This document shows positions 8,659-16,698 of a stretch of 64,000 nt of DNA, in pieces. The stretch comes from Phascolarctobacterium sp. GTDB taxonomy: Bacteria > Bacillota > Negativicutes > Acidaminococcales > Acidaminococcaceae. The position numbers were made by a program, and so were the translations under genes. Below the pieces are notes generated by a model. That model was not told the DNA's origin. It saw nothing but the letters and a program-made list of their open reading frames with translations, and ran no database searches. The stretch is taken from assembly GCA_030523325.1 (NCBI GenBank), contig JAUNIS010000005.1, forward strand, positions 1 through 64,000. The letters are read 5' to 3'. Every line of letters begins with the position of its first letter. The first letter of the stretch is position 1.

Positions 8659-9942
8659 TTATTTTGCGCTGTCCAAAATAACATGAGCAGCTTTACGGCG
8701 AAGAATATTTGCCAAAAGAAGGCCCATGCTTCCGTTATCACGGATAATTTTCTTAACTTCATCAACAGATGCGCCATGTTGAGTAGAAATTGCTGCGATT
8801 TCAGCGTCTACATCAGCCATGTCGACTTGGATTTCTTCTGCTTTAGCAATAGCGTCAAGAACAAGGTCGGTCTTAACGTTTTCAACAGCAGCTTCTTTTT
8901 GGTTTTCGCGGATTTGTTCCATGGAAAGACCAGTATATTTCATGTAAAGGTCCATGGTCATCTTACGGCTTTCCAAACTCATCTTCATTTCGTCAATCAT
9001 TTGGGTTACACGATCTTCGATCATGATGTCAGGAACGGTGAATTTAGCATTAGCTACAGCAAGATCGATGAGAGCACGTTCGTAAGCGTTCTTAGAGTTT
9101 TGGTCTGCGGAAGCTTGCATACGTTCCTTGTAAGAAGCACGCAGTTCTTCGACAGTTTTGCATTCACTATTAGCTGCAACGTATTCGTCGTTCAGTTCAG
9201 GAAGAACTTTACGTTTAACGTCTTGTACGTTAACTTTGAACTTAGCTTCTTTGCCAGCCAATTCTTTTGCGAAATAATCTTCTGGGAAGGTTACTTCTAC
9301 ATCAGTAGAATCGCCCTTTTGAAGACCAACGAGTTGATCTTCAAAGCCAGGGATAAAGGTTTCAGAACCAACTTCCAAAGGATAGCCCTTACCTTCGCCA
9401 CCGGAGAACGGTTCACCATCAACTGTACCAGCAAAATCGATGATTGCGAAGTCACCTTTTTCGATGATAGCGCCTTCTTCTGCAACTACCATCTTAGCAT
9501 TGCGGTTCAGCAAATCCTTAACTTGTTCTTCAACTTGTTCGTCAGTAATAACAACTTCTTCTTTATCTACGTGAAGGCCTTTGTATTCGCCCAACTCCGG
9601 TTCAGGTTTCAAGGTTACTTCAACGGTAATATCCATATCCTTGCCTTCTTCGAAAACAGTATCGGTTACTTTCGGATCAGAAACCGGTTGAAGTTTTTCA
9701 GATTGCAAAGCTTGAGTGTATGCTTTGTTAGCAGCGATTTCGAAAGCTTCAGCTTTGATAGTGTCTTTACCATAATGCATTTCGATAATTTTGCGAGGAG
9801 CTTTACCTTTGCGGAAGCCCGGAATGTTTACGCTATTAGCGATCTTTGCAACTGCTTGTTTGAATGCAGCATTAACATCAGAAGCAGGAGCGGTAATTTT
9901 CAGAGTAGCGTTGTTTTCAACTCTTTCAACAGTTACGTTCAT
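8659..9942 (-). CDS. tig: Trigger factor, ribosome-associated chaperone and peptidyl-prolyl isomerase
   Basis: The 427-residue protein binds the ribosome exit tunnel and nascent chains. The order is an N-terminal ribosome-binding domain with a GFRKGKAPRK signature near residue 40-50, a central FKBP-type isomerase domain, and a helical C-terminal chaperone domain. The ATG at 9942 is chosen because AGGGAGGACA precedes it; the reading frame stays open upstream to 10164 but that extension runs through the tRNA gene and is not coding. It heads the tig-clpP-clpX block, with a promoter at 10042-10070. Confidence 0.97.
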   Translation of the reverse strand: MNVTVERVENNATLKITAPASDVNAAFKQAVAKIANSVNIPGFRKGKAPRKIIEMHYGKDTIKAEAFEIAANKAYTQALQSEKLQPVSDPKVTDTVFEEGKDMDITVEVTLKPEPELGEYKGLHVDKEEVVITDEQVEEQVKDLLNRNAKMVVAEEGAIIEKGDFAIIDFAGTVDGEPFSGGEGKGYPLEVGSETFIPGFEDQLVGLQKGDSTDVEVTFPEDYFAKELAGKEAKFKVNVQDVKRKVLPELNDEYVAANSECKTVEELRASYKERMQASADQNSKNAYERALIDLAVANAKFTVPDIMIEDRVTQMIDEMKMSLESRKMTMDLYMKYTGLSMEQIRENQKEAAVENVKTDLVLDAIAKAEEIQVDMADVDAEIAAISTQHGASVDEVKKIIRDNGSMGLLLANILRRKAAHVILDSAK

Positions 9943-9997
9943 TTTAATAATGTCCTCCCTTAATATATAGTGGAAAAAATATTTATATCGGATTAAA

Positions 9998-10011
9998 TTG
10001 CCAGCTGGCAA
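9998..10011. promoter_or_regulatory. Perfect 14-bp palindrome in the tig leader
   Basis: TTGCCAGCTGGCAA lies between the predicted tig promoter and the tig start, about 30 bases after the -10 box. It could be an operator or a small RNA hairpin. It does not match the CIRCE or CtsR consensus sites. Confidence 0.4.
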
Positions 10012-10041
10012 GATAAAGTGCTGACACAAATCGCTCATAAT

Positions 10042-10070
10042 ATCATAGCACAAAAAGACGCATAGCACAA
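10042..10070 (-). promoter_or_regulatory. Predicted promoter of tig
   Basis: On the minus strand TTGTGC and TATGAT are 17 bases apart, placed just after the tRNA terminator. The motif TTGTGCTATG and a close copy TGTGCTATG occur in tandem across the two hexamers. Confidence 0.55.
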
Positions 10071-10108
10071 GGAAAAATAAAAAAGCCTGATAGAAAAATC
10101 TACCAGGC
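10070..10108 (-). terminator. Terminator after tRNA-Gly
   Basis: Minus-strand hairpin GCCTGGTAGA/TCTATCAGGC with one wobble pair, followed by six T residues and more T-rich sequence, 12 bases beyond the tRNA. Confidence 0.85.
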
Positions 10109-10119
10109 GATGAAACAAG

Positions 10120-10194
<75 letters not shown>

Positions 10195-10215
10195 ATTGCG
10201 TCAGCAACAATAAGT

Positions 10216-10244
10216 ATTATACTCGCAACGAAGAAGGTTGTCAA
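10216..10244 (-). promoter_or_regulatory. Consensus promoter of tRNA-Gly
   Basis: Perfect TTGACA (10239-10244) and TATAAT (10216-10221) with a 17-base spacer on the minus strand, 22 bases before the tRNA 5' end. Confidence 0.88.
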
Positions 10245-10270
10245 TAAAAATTTTTATTTTTTTTAATATT

Positions 10271-10555
10271 TTAGCCAAGCCCGTTGCATCTTGCTAAATC
10301 GTTGTAAACTAATAAGGCAAGTTTTTTGATGAGCATCTCATTATGAGAGCAAAGCTCAGTCTCAGCAAGCAATGCTTCTAATTTTGTTTTGTTACAGAGC
10401 ATGCAGCAACAAGGCATAATAATATCCGCAATCATGCTTGCACATGTAGTCATGAGCATGCTATCTACAAGTAAGCTGCCGTCACTTGCTTTAGCTTTGA
10501 AGACAGCCACACGTGTATCAATAGCTCGCACTAAATTTTTTTCTAAAACTCCCAT
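10271..10555 (-). CDS. Hypothetical protein, 94 residues
   Basis: The start is placed at 10555, four bases after the stop of the preceding gene, which implies coupling; an upstream in-frame start at 10615 would overlap it by over 50 bases. No family is recognised. The product is a small mostly helical protein with a central Met/Cys-rich stretch (a CCCMLCNK motif near residue 53) that could bind metal or simply be a buried helix. Nothing links it to the symporter upstream except strand. Confidence 0.6.
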   Translation of the reverse strand: MGVLEKNLVRAIDTRVAVFKAKASDGSLLVDSMLMTTCASMIADIIMPCCCMLCNKTKLEALLAETELCSHNEMLIKKLALLVYNDLARCNGLG

Positions 10556-10559
10556 CGTC

Positions 10560-10997
10560 TTAACGCATATTTTCGATGAAATCCTCGAAAGCATTAAGCA
10601 GAACAGGATGACCATAAACCTTTAAGTCAAGAAGAATTGTGCCGTAAGAATTATAAGGTTTATCAGCCAATTCCATACGCAGACCTTCTTTTTTATATTC
10701 ATCCATCATTTTTAAGATGAAACGATTAACCTCACCAGCAGCATTAACATTCAAAGGAATGACACGCTCTTCTCCTTCATAAGACTCAACAACAACCTTC
10801 CAGCCACCAGGAATGGGCGGGAGACGAGTTGCGATAATATAATAATTGTCCGGAGAGAAGCCTACATAACCATCCATCTTATTGTAGAGTTTAGCTTTGT
10901 ATAAGGGGAAACCGTTGTTATTACCCCATTTAACGATTTCAGCAGACACTTCATTATTATGAATAACACTAGAGAAAGTAGTTTCAGCTAAAGACAT
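10560..10997 (-). CDS. Hypothetical protein, 145 residues
   Basis: The ATG at 10997 has GGAGGAAAAA before it. The sequence is soluble and mixed alpha/beta, with a tryptophan/glycine-rich central segment (PPIPGGWKVVVES) and a helical C-terminal half ending in an acidic helix. No signal peptide, membrane segment or catalytic motif is visible, and no family is recognised. It forms a two-gene unit with the 94-residue ORF that follows. Confidence 0.75.
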   Translation of the reverse strand: MSLAETTFSSVIHNNEVSAEIVKWGNNNGFPLYKAKLYNKMDGYVGFSPDNYYIIATRLPPIPGGWKVVVESYEGEERVIPLNVNAAGEVNRFILKMMDEYKKEGLRMELADKPYNSYGTILLDLKVYGHPVLLNAFEDFIENMR

Positions 10998-11089
10998 GAT
11001 TTTTCCTCCTAAAAGTAAATTTTATCTTATCTTCTTTATTTTACTATTTCCCTTTCTTTTTTTCAATGCAAATCTTCGCTTTATTTTCA

Positions 11090-11126
11090 AATAAAAACTG
11101 CGTCCCTCATATGAAGAACGCAGTTA
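11090..11126 (-). terminator. Terminator of the alanine/glycine symporter gene
   Basis: Stem AACTGCGT/ACGCAGTT (11096-11103 with 11118-11125) followed on the minus strand by a T-run. Confidence 0.8.
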
Positions 11127-11141
11127 AAATTCCGAAAGTGA

Positions 11142-12485
11142 TTATTGTTTTTCTTCTTGTAAATGTTTCATATATGCCTTAGTTTCGGCTACAACAACAC
11201 CCGATAAGCCAAGAAGAGCTATGAGGTTAGGAATAGCCATTAAACCATTTACAATATCCGCAAGAGCCCAAATCTCTTCTAGTTTGAGGAAAGGCGCACT
11301 AGCAATTATAAGAATGAAAATAATTCGATAGGGCAAAATAACTCTTGTGCCAAAAACATATTCTGCACAACGTTCACCATAATAATTCCAACCCAAGGAG
11401 GTTGTGAAAGCGAAAAGCACGAGGCCAACCATCAAAAGAACTTTACCAAAAGTCGGATAGCCCAAAGCAAATGCAGAAGCTGTCATAGCCGCGCCCTTTG
11501 TATCTCCGCACCAAACACCGGTCACAATAAGGCATAAACCAGTCAAGGTACAAATGATAATAGTATCGATAAAAGTACCTGTCATGGAAACAAGACCTTG
11601 TTCAGCAGGCCATTTAGTTTTTGCGGCAGCAGCGGCGATTGGTGCAGAGCCTAAACCAGATTCATTAGAGAATACACCGCGAGCCACACCACTACGCATA
11701 GCCAACATTACTGTTGCTCCAAGGAAGCCACCTTGAGCTGCTGTAGGAGAAAAAGCTCCAGAAATAACAGCGCTAATAGCACCTGGCAATTGATCAGAGA
11801 ACATGATAAGTATACCAACAGTACAAACAAAATAAATAGCAGCCATGCCAGGAACAATCATTTCAGCAACTGCAGCAATAGATTTAAGACCGCCAATGGT
11901 TACAACTGCAATTAAAACAGTTAAGATTGCACTGGTAATAATAACATCAGTACCCAAGGTAATATTTACGATATCAACTATGGAATTAACTTGCGCAAAG
12001 GAACCGATACCAAAATATGCACACATAACGCCACAAACAGCAAAGGCAGTTGCTAATGGTTTATATTTCTTACCTAAGCCAAGTTCTATATAATGCATTG
12101 GTCCACCGGCTATGTTGCCATTTTTATCAACAGTACGATATTTTACAGCCAACAAGCATTCTGCATATTTTGTAGCCATTCCGAAGAATGCAGCCATCCA
12201 CATCCAAAATAATGCACCCGGCCCACCAGCTTTGATAGCAGTAGCTACGCCAACAATATTGCCTGTACCAACTGTTGCTGCCAAGGCAGTGCAAAGTGCT
12301 TTAAAACTAGAAACATCTCCCTCACCATCACTCTTAGCTGAAAAAATCAGTTTCAAAGCCATAGGAAGCTTTAATACTTGGATAAGTCCCAAGCGGATGG
12401 TTAGCAAAATACCAGTACCAACCAAAAGAATTAACATAGGCGGACCCCACACGAGGTCATCGATTGCGTTTAAGATGTCTAACAT
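11142..12485 (-). CDS. Sodium:alanine/glycine symporter (AGCS family)
   Basis: Inner-membrane importer of alanine or glycine driven by Na+ (or H+). The 447-residue product has about ten to eleven hydrophobic helices and the family signatures GGPMHYIELGLG (about residues 127-138) and NESGLGSAP (about 270-280). Length is typical of AlsT/AgcS/DagA. The gene is preceded by a tandem glycine riboswitch and an intrinsic terminator, which points strongly to glycine as a controlling ligand and probably a substrate. It appears monocistronic, with a terminator beyond the stop. Confidence 0.93.
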   Translation of the reverse strand: MLDILNAIDDLVWGPPMLILLVGTGILLTIRLGLIQVLKLPMALKLIFSAKSDGEGDVSSFKALCTALAATVGTGNIVGVATAIKAGGPGALFWMWMAAFFGMATKYAECLLAVKYRTVDKNGNIAGGPMHYIELGLGKKYKPLATAFAVCGVMCAYFGIGSFAQVNSIVDIVNITLGTDVIITSAILTVLIAVVTIGGLKSIAAVAEMIVPGMAAIYFVCTVGILIMFSDQLPGAISAVISGAFSPTAAQGGFLGATVMLAMRSGVARGVFSNESGLGSAPIAAAAAKTKWPAEQGLVSMTGTFIDTIIICTLTGLCLIVTGVWCGDTKGAAMTASAFALGYPTFGKVLLMVGLVLFAFTTSLGWNYYGERCAEYVFGTRVILPYRIIFILIIASAPFLKLEEIWALADIVNGLMAIPNLIALLGLSGVVVAETKAYMKHLQEEKQ

Positions 12486-12529
12486 TTTTATATCTCCCTA
12501 ATAAAAAAATTTTTAAACATCGGGCGGAA

Positions 12530-12561
12530 TAAAAAAATCCGAAGCATAAAATACTCCGGAT
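12530..12561 (-). terminator. Riboswitch-controlled terminator
   Basis: On the minus strand, ten-pair stem (12537-12546 with 12552-12561, two wobble pairs), five-base loop and seven U residues. It sits between the aptamers and the symporter start, where ligand binding could favour read-through. Confidence 0.8.
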
Positions 12562-12607
12562 CAATTATTTACCAAAACTATACTAAACAACGCGAAATTA
12601 GTTAGTT

Positions 12608-12775
12608 TTTTACTCTGTCCTTTGGCCTGAGAGATTAAAAAAGAAAACTTTTTTTTACACCTTCGGCGCCCATACGGAACTCTCCAGAGTTGTGTCCATG
12701 TACGGTCTCGTCTTAAAGCAAGGCACCTGAAATAATTAATTCTTCGGCGGAAACAATTCCTTCTCCCGTACATTT
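12608..12775 (-). promoter_or_regulatory. Tandem glycine riboswitch (gcvT type)
   Basis: Two aptamers are visible on the minus strand. The first opens GTACGGGAGAAGG, holds CCGCCGAAG and closes with the pairing arm CCGTAC. The second holds TCTGGAGAG, GGCGCCGAAGG and the hallmark CTCAGGCCAAAGGACAGAG. The two are separated by only a few bases, as in cooperative glycine sensors. It precedes a terminator and the AGCS symporter. Glycine aptamers upstream of such transporters are well known. Confidence 0.93.
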
Positions 12776-12803
12776 CTTCCACCTAATATTTAATTGCTTG
12801 TAC

Positions 12804-12832
12804 ATTATAACACTTATATATACCACTGTCTA
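12804..12832 (-). promoter_or_regulatory. Promoter of the glycine riboswitch transcript
   Basis: TAGACA (12827-12832) and TATAAT (12804-12809) are 17 bases apart on the minus strand and lie about 30 bases before the first aptamer. Confidence 0.75.
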
Positions 12833-12981
12833 CTGTAACAAGACTGTTTTCTTTTTCTATAAATTAAATTTATTGTAATGTTTTCCTTTGCAATTTGAAT
12901 ATTCCCGTAAATTTATTTGTTTCTAACATTTGTTTTCTTTTATTAAAATATATTATTTTTCTTGGTATAACGTTCATTAAA
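12833..12981. other. AT-rich intergenic spacer
   Basis: Part of the gene-free stretch between the symporter and the aldolase operon. Beyond the flanking promoter and terminator I see no ORF with a ribosome binding site, RNA motif or repeat in it. Confidence 0.6.
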
Positions 12982-13016
12982 TTCAAAAAAATCCCTTGCT
13001 AGAAGCAAGGGATTTT
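12982..13016 (-). terminator. Terminator of the DhaL-DhaK-aldolase operon
   Basis: Stem AAATCCCTTGCT/AGCAAGGGATTT with a three-base loop; on the minus strand it is followed by a T-run. Confidence 0.85.
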
Positions 13017-13083
13017 CAGAGAAAAATTTTTTTGCCAAACCACTATTAAATTCTAACGACTAATTTTTTTGCAACTGCTCAAA

Positions 13084-13407
13084 TTATTTTTCTTCGTACA
13101 ATTCGATGAGAGCATCGTCCTTGATAATGAAAGCAAGACGAACTGTGTCGCTTAAAACTTCCGGACCAAAAACTACACGGTCAGCATCAGCAATATAGGG
13201 ATCAGCATTGTCAACTTTGTAAGCAACATGAGGAACCTTGGAAAGAATTTCTGGGAAACGAGTTCCTTCTTCGAACTTAAGATACTCGATTTTATAATCG
13301 TAAGCGTCTACAGATTCATTAACCCAAAACTTGCCCCATTCGTTATAAACCATGCCAGGTTTTTTATTTAAGACAGGGATACCGATGTGCATGTATTCAG
13401 CAGACAT
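13084..13407 (-). CDS. Small VOC/glyoxalase-like protein
   Basis: The 107-residue product opens with HIGIPV and has VPHVAYKVDN in the middle and an IELYEE end. The pattern of a His near the N-terminus, a mid-chain His and a C-terminal acidic strand resembles one half of a vicinal-oxygen-chelate (glyoxalase-like) domain, so metal-dependent chemistry on a sugar phosphate or dicarbonyl is possible (inference). It starts after a clear AAAGGAG, 15 bases past the aldolase stop, as the last gene of the operon. Assignment is tentative. Confidence 0.6.
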   Translation of the reverse strand: MSAEYMHIGIPVLNKKPGMVYNEWGKFWVNESVDAYDYKIEYLKFEEGTRFPEILSKVPHVAYKVDNADPYIADADRVVFGPEVLSDTVRLAFIIKDDALIELYEEK

Positions 13408-13422
13408 GTTTTTCTCCTTTCG

Positions 13423-14307
13423 TTACTTGTTGATTTCGTTCAGAAAAAATTCGTAAGCTTCTTTATCGGTGAATTTTTCATGGACAACCTTAGCAACTGC
13501 TTGGCACATTGCAATAGGATGTTCGCTTTGGAAAATGTTGCGGCCCATATCAACTCCGCGAGCACCTGATTGAATTGCTTGATAAGCCATAGTCAGTGCT
13601 TCGCTTTCAGGCAATTTTTTACCGCCAGCAATTACAATAGGAACAGGGCAGCCTGCAACAACCTTTTCAAAGTCGTCGCAATAATAGGTTTTGATGATGC
13701 TTGCGCCAAGTTCAGCCAAAAGACGAGTAGCCAAGAGGAAATATTGTGTGGTGCGAGCCATCTCTTTACCGACAGCAGTTACACCCATAATAGGTACGCC
13801 ATATCTATAACCTGCGTCACATGCACGACACAACACTTCGAGAGAATCTCTCTCGCCCTTTTCTGAGCCAACAAAACATTGTACGGCAAGAGCCGAAGCA
13901 TTCATACGTAAAGCATCTTCTAAATCGAGACCAAGACCAGAGCCACAAGACATATCATCAAATAAAACGGATGCGTCATGTGTTGCACGCAGACAAATAG
14001 CCTTGCTAGTTGTAGGAGGAATTGCCGCACGGATTGCTCCACGTGTTCCCATCAAAACATCAGCATAATTTGCTAGGGGAGCAATATTGAGGTCGATACG
14101 TTCGAGACCCGAGGTACAACCAACAATGTAACCGTGATCAAAAGCCAGCATCACAGTGTTACCGGACTTAGGATTGAAAATACGAGAGAGACGATTCTTC
14201 ATTCCCCAATCAGTATTGTTCATTCCTTTTACAAAAAATGGTTCTTGAATAACAGGAATGGCTAAGCCATAATCCTTTGCTCTTTTGTTTCCATCTGCAT
14301 CAGCCAT
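13423..14307 (-). CDS. Class I (DhnA/LsrF-type) aldolase or thiolase
   Basis: TIM-barrel Schiff-base enzyme of 294 residues. It resembles LsrF, the thiolase that splits phosphorylated autoinducer-2 product in enterobacteria: the Schiff-base Lys206 sits in IIKTYY, followed by AGCPVPIVIAGGKKLPE and GVDMGRNIFQS, all characteristic. There is no lsr transporter, LsrK or LsrG nearby; instead the partners are dihydroxyacetone-kinase-like subunits. It may therefore cleave or condense a ketose phosphate produced by them. The start has AAGGAG; it lies nine bases from the DhaK stop. Confidence 0.85.
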   Translation of the reverse strand: MADADGNKRAKDYGLAIPVIQEPFFVKGMNNTDWGMKNRLSRIFNPKSGNTVMLAFDHGYIVGCTSGLERIDLNIAPLANYADVLMGTRGAIRAAIPPTTSKAICLRATHDASVLFDDMSCGSGLGLDLEDALRMNASALAVQCFVGSEKGERDSLEVLCRACDAGYRYGVPIMGVTAVGKEMARTTQYFLLATRLLAELGASIIKTYYCDDFEKVVAGCPVPIVIAGGKKLPESEALTMAYQAIQSGARGVDMGRNIFQSEHPIAMCQAVAKVVHEKFTDKEAYEFFLNEINK

Positions 14308-14315
14308 AATTTATT

Positions 14316-15314
14316 TTACTCCTTAAAGAAAACCGGGGTATGAACCGGAGTATTCCAGAGACGCAAGGTTTCGTCGTCCCATTTAGCAAGATTAAGTTGG
14401 AAGCCAGCTTGCTCTTGAACGGTTAAAACTTCACCAACCATATTAGCAACAACTTGGATGCCTTTGCTTTCCAAATATTTTACGCAATCTTTGTAGCAAA
14501 TGAGCATTTCCATCATAGTAGTAGCGCCAGAGCCATTAACCATCACGAAGCATTTATCTCCAGCAGCTAAAGGAATATCTTTAACGAGAGCATCAGCCAT
14601 GATTTCGATAGTTTCTTTAGCGGTCTTCATAGGCATACGACCGCCACCGCCTTCACCATGTTGACCCATACCGATTTCCATATCGATATCGCCAAGGTCA
14701 CCAAAGGGTGCGCCAGTTTGCGGATGAGTTGCACATTTAGCTGCTACGGCAATAGTTGCCATGCTATCGGCATATTTATGAGCAATTGCCGCACATTCGT
14801 CTAAGTTTTTGCCTTCACGAGCTGCTGCCGCAACAATGTGATACATAGGAACAGCACCAGCTAAACCGCGACGATTTTCTCCATCGCTACGCGGTGCATT
14901 GGAAATATCTTCCTGGGTAACAACCTTGCGAACATTGAGGCCTGCTTTAGCAACCATCTTCATAACCATGTTGCCGCACAGCATATCGCCTGCATGATTC
15001 AAAACGAGAAGTAAAACGCCATGACCCTTGTCGGCCATCTTAACTGCTTCAAAAACCAATTTCGGATTCGGTGCCGCAAAAATATCGCCAACACATTGAA
15101 TGTCAAGAGATCCTTCGCCAACATACATACATTGAGCAGGTTCATGTCCGGAGCCACCGAAGGTAACAATGGTAACACGGTCAGCGTTTGCCAGGCCCTT
15201 GTTAATTACGAGATGACCTTGAACGTCAACTAAATCAGCATGGGATAGAGCCAGACCTTCTAACAATTCGTCAGTTAAAGTTTCGGGATTGTTGATGAAT
15301 TTTTTCATTGCCAT
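14316..15314 (-). CDS. dhaK: Dihydroxyacetone kinase-like subunit DhaK
   Basis: Substrate-binding subunit of a Dha-type kinase, 332 residues. The fold markers VTIVTFGGSGHEPAQ (near residue 50), VLNHAGD and EIGMGQHGEGGGG are present; the His of that last motif is the residue that covalently binds the ketone substrate. Whether the substrate is dihydroxyacetone or a longer ketose (many DhaK homologues act on erythrulose or similar) cannot be read from sequence. The gene follows dhaL by 34 bases with GGAGG before its ATG. Confidence 0.9.
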   Translation of the reverse strand: MAMKKFINNPETLTDELLEGLALSHADLVDVQGHLVINKGLANADRVTIVTFGGSGHEPAQCMYVGEGSLDIQCVGDIFAAPNPKLVFEAVKMADKGHGVLLLVLNHAGDMLCGNMVMKMVAKAGLNVRKVVTQEDISNAPRSDGENRRGLAGAVPMYHIVAAAAREGKNLDECAAIAHKYADSMATIAVAAKCATHPQTGAPFGDLGDIDMEIGMGQHGEGGGGRMPMKTAKETIEIMADALVKDIPLAAGDKCFVMVNGSGATTMMEMLICYKDCVKYLESKGIQVVANMVGEVLTVQEQAGFQLNLAKWDDETLRLWNTPVHTPVFFKE

Positions 15315-15348
15315 GATAAGATTCCTCCAAAATTAAAATTTTTAAAAT

Positions 15349-15957
15349 TTATTTCTCTGCTAAACCAACAAAGAAATATTTCATACTTACCGCACCAGCG
15401 TCGGGAGTGCCAAGAGTTTGTTCGCCGTAGCTTCTTGCTCTACCAAATTTAGAAACAAAATTTTTACTCGCTTCTGCGCCTTCAGTCGCTGCCTCTGCCG
15501 CAACCTTGAACAGTCCTTCTATGTTGCCCTCGTAACCTTGCATGGCCTCTACAGCCGGAATGAGTGCGTCCATCATAGTCTTGTCGCCAACCTTAGCCTT
15601 GGAGATAGCAGCTAAATCGTTGTAAGCGCTTGCGAATAATTCTTTTACTTCGTCAAGTGACAAAGAGTCTTTAGCGGGAGCATTGTCCTCGAAACCGCTC
15701 ATCCAAGCAGCCCAAAGCTGACTGGAACTACCTCCGTTAATCATCATTACTTCCATAGAAATATTGCTGAACATTTCGTCAAAGGTAGCAGCGTCTTCTT
15801 CCATAGAGGTTATGATGGCTTTGGCAACCTTTTCCATGGTAATGCCATGATCCGCATCACCAAAACGCGAATCGATATCTGTCAGTTCATCCTTGGCAGC
15901 TAAGACAGTGTTGCAAGCATTTTTTAAGCGAGCCTTAAACTCTTCCATAGAAATCAT
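15349..15957 (-). CDS. dhaL: Dihydroxyacetone kinase-like subunit DhaL
   Basis: Nucleotide-binding subunit of the kinase, 202 residues. It has the DhaL metal/nucleotide signature FGDADHG (about 32-38) with Asp residues that bind two Mg2+ ions, GGSSSQLW (about 74-81), and GDKTMMD. Length is typical. No DhaM phosphotransferase or PTS gene is adjacent, so an ATP-dependent mode is more likely. First gene of the four-gene operon, with AAAGGAG before the ATG and a promoter at 16011-16039. Confidence 0.9.
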   Translation of the reverse strand: MISMEEFKARLKNACNTVLAAKDELTDIDSRFGDADHGITMEKVAKAIITSMEEDAATFDEMFSNISMEVMMINGGSSSQLWAAWMSGFEDNAPAKDSLSLDEVKELFASAYNDLAAISKAKVGDKTMMDALIPAVEAMQGYEGNIEGLFKVAAEAATEGAEASKNFVSKFGRARSYGEQTLGTPDAGAVSMKYFFVGLAEK

Positions 15958-16010
15958 AATTAAAAATCTCCTTTATCTTAAATTAAAAATCCATATAAAT
16001 TCTTAAGTTG

Positions 16011-16039
16011 ATTTTAGAATTTGTATAACATATTTACAA
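16011..16039 (-). promoter_or_regulatory. Promoter of the dhaL operon
   Basis: TTGTAA and TAAAAT are 17 bases apart on the minus strand. The -35 region lies in an imperfect palindrome (TTGTA-N9-TACAA, 16021-16039) that could be an operator. Confidence 0.6.
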
Positions 16040-16094
16040 TTAGAAATTCGACATGGTGTACACTACTTCCTGCTTAGATTGAGCATTTAATTTT

Positions 16095-16122
16095 AAAAAA
16101 GAGGACCGCTACAAGGTCCTCT
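16095..16122 (-). terminator. Terminator after tag
   Basis: Seven-pair stem GAGGACC/GGTCCTC with a seven-base loop, followed on the minus strand by six T residues. Confidence 0.8.
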
Positions 16123-16126
16123 TAGT

Positions 16127-16696
16127 TCATCTATTTGCGAAAATTTTTTTAAAGCAATCACAGTTTGGTAAATGACCGAAGATTACACCAATTGCTTGCA
16201 GGTAAGAATAAATTACCGTGGACCCAACAAATTTCATACCCCTTTTTTTTAAATCCTTGGAGATTGTATCTGACAAGGGCGATGTCGTCCTTAAATCACA
16301 GGGCTCTTGTATGACTGCTCCGTTTGTAAACTTCCAAATATAAGCATCAAAGCTGCCAAACTCTTTTTGTATGTCTAGAAAAATTTTTGCGTTATTAACG
16401 GCAGCCTTAATTTTCAAACGATTGCGAATAATTCCGGAGTTTTGCAAAAGCTCTTCAATTTTCGCGTCATCATATTTGCTAATTTTTTCGGCGTTAAAAT
16501 CGTCGAAGGCTAGACAAAAAGCTGCTCGCTTATTTAAAATGCATTCCCAGGATAAGCCTGCTTGGAAAAATTCTAAGACAAGCATTTCAAAAAGCACCTT
16601 GTCGTTATGTTGAGGAACTCCCCATTCCTTGTCGTGGTATTTTAAATAAAGAGGATTCTTTGGATTAGCCCAAAAGCAACGGTTAATTATTGTCAT
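16127..16696 (-). CDS. tag: DNA-3-methyladenine glycosylase I
   Basis: Base-excision repair enzyme that removes 3-methyladenine. The 189-residue product has the Tag hallmarks: RCFWAN at the N-terminus, YHDKEWGVP (about 21-29), FQAGLSWECIL (about 44-54) and a C-terminal HLPNCDC zinc-binding end. The ATG at 16696 is preferred since AGGAG lies seven bases upstream; an earlier GTG at 16702 overlaps the HD gene stop. The gene is coupled to the HD-domain gene before it. Confidence 0.94.
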   Translation of the reverse strand: MTIINRCFWANPKNPLYLKYHDKEWGVPQHNDKVLFEMLVLEFFQAGLSWECILNKRAAFCLAFDDFNAEKISKYDDAKIEELLQNSGIIRNRLKIKAAVNNAKIFLDIQKEFGSFDAYIWKFTNGAVIQEPCDLRTTSPLSDTISKDLKKRGMKFVGSTVIYSYLQAIGVIFGHLPNCDCFKKIFANR

Positions 16697-16698
16697 CT

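Noticed and set aside
8626-9963. Long open frame of 445 codons on the plus strand
   Set aside because: It is exactly antisense to tig, ends within its leader, lacks a ribosome binding site and has a low-complexity Phe/Ser/Asn-rich product, as expected for a mirror of a codon-biased gene.
12561-12782. A 73-codon minus-strand open frame
   Set aside because: The sequence is the tandem glycine riboswitch; conserved aptamer bases explain it and there is no start signal.
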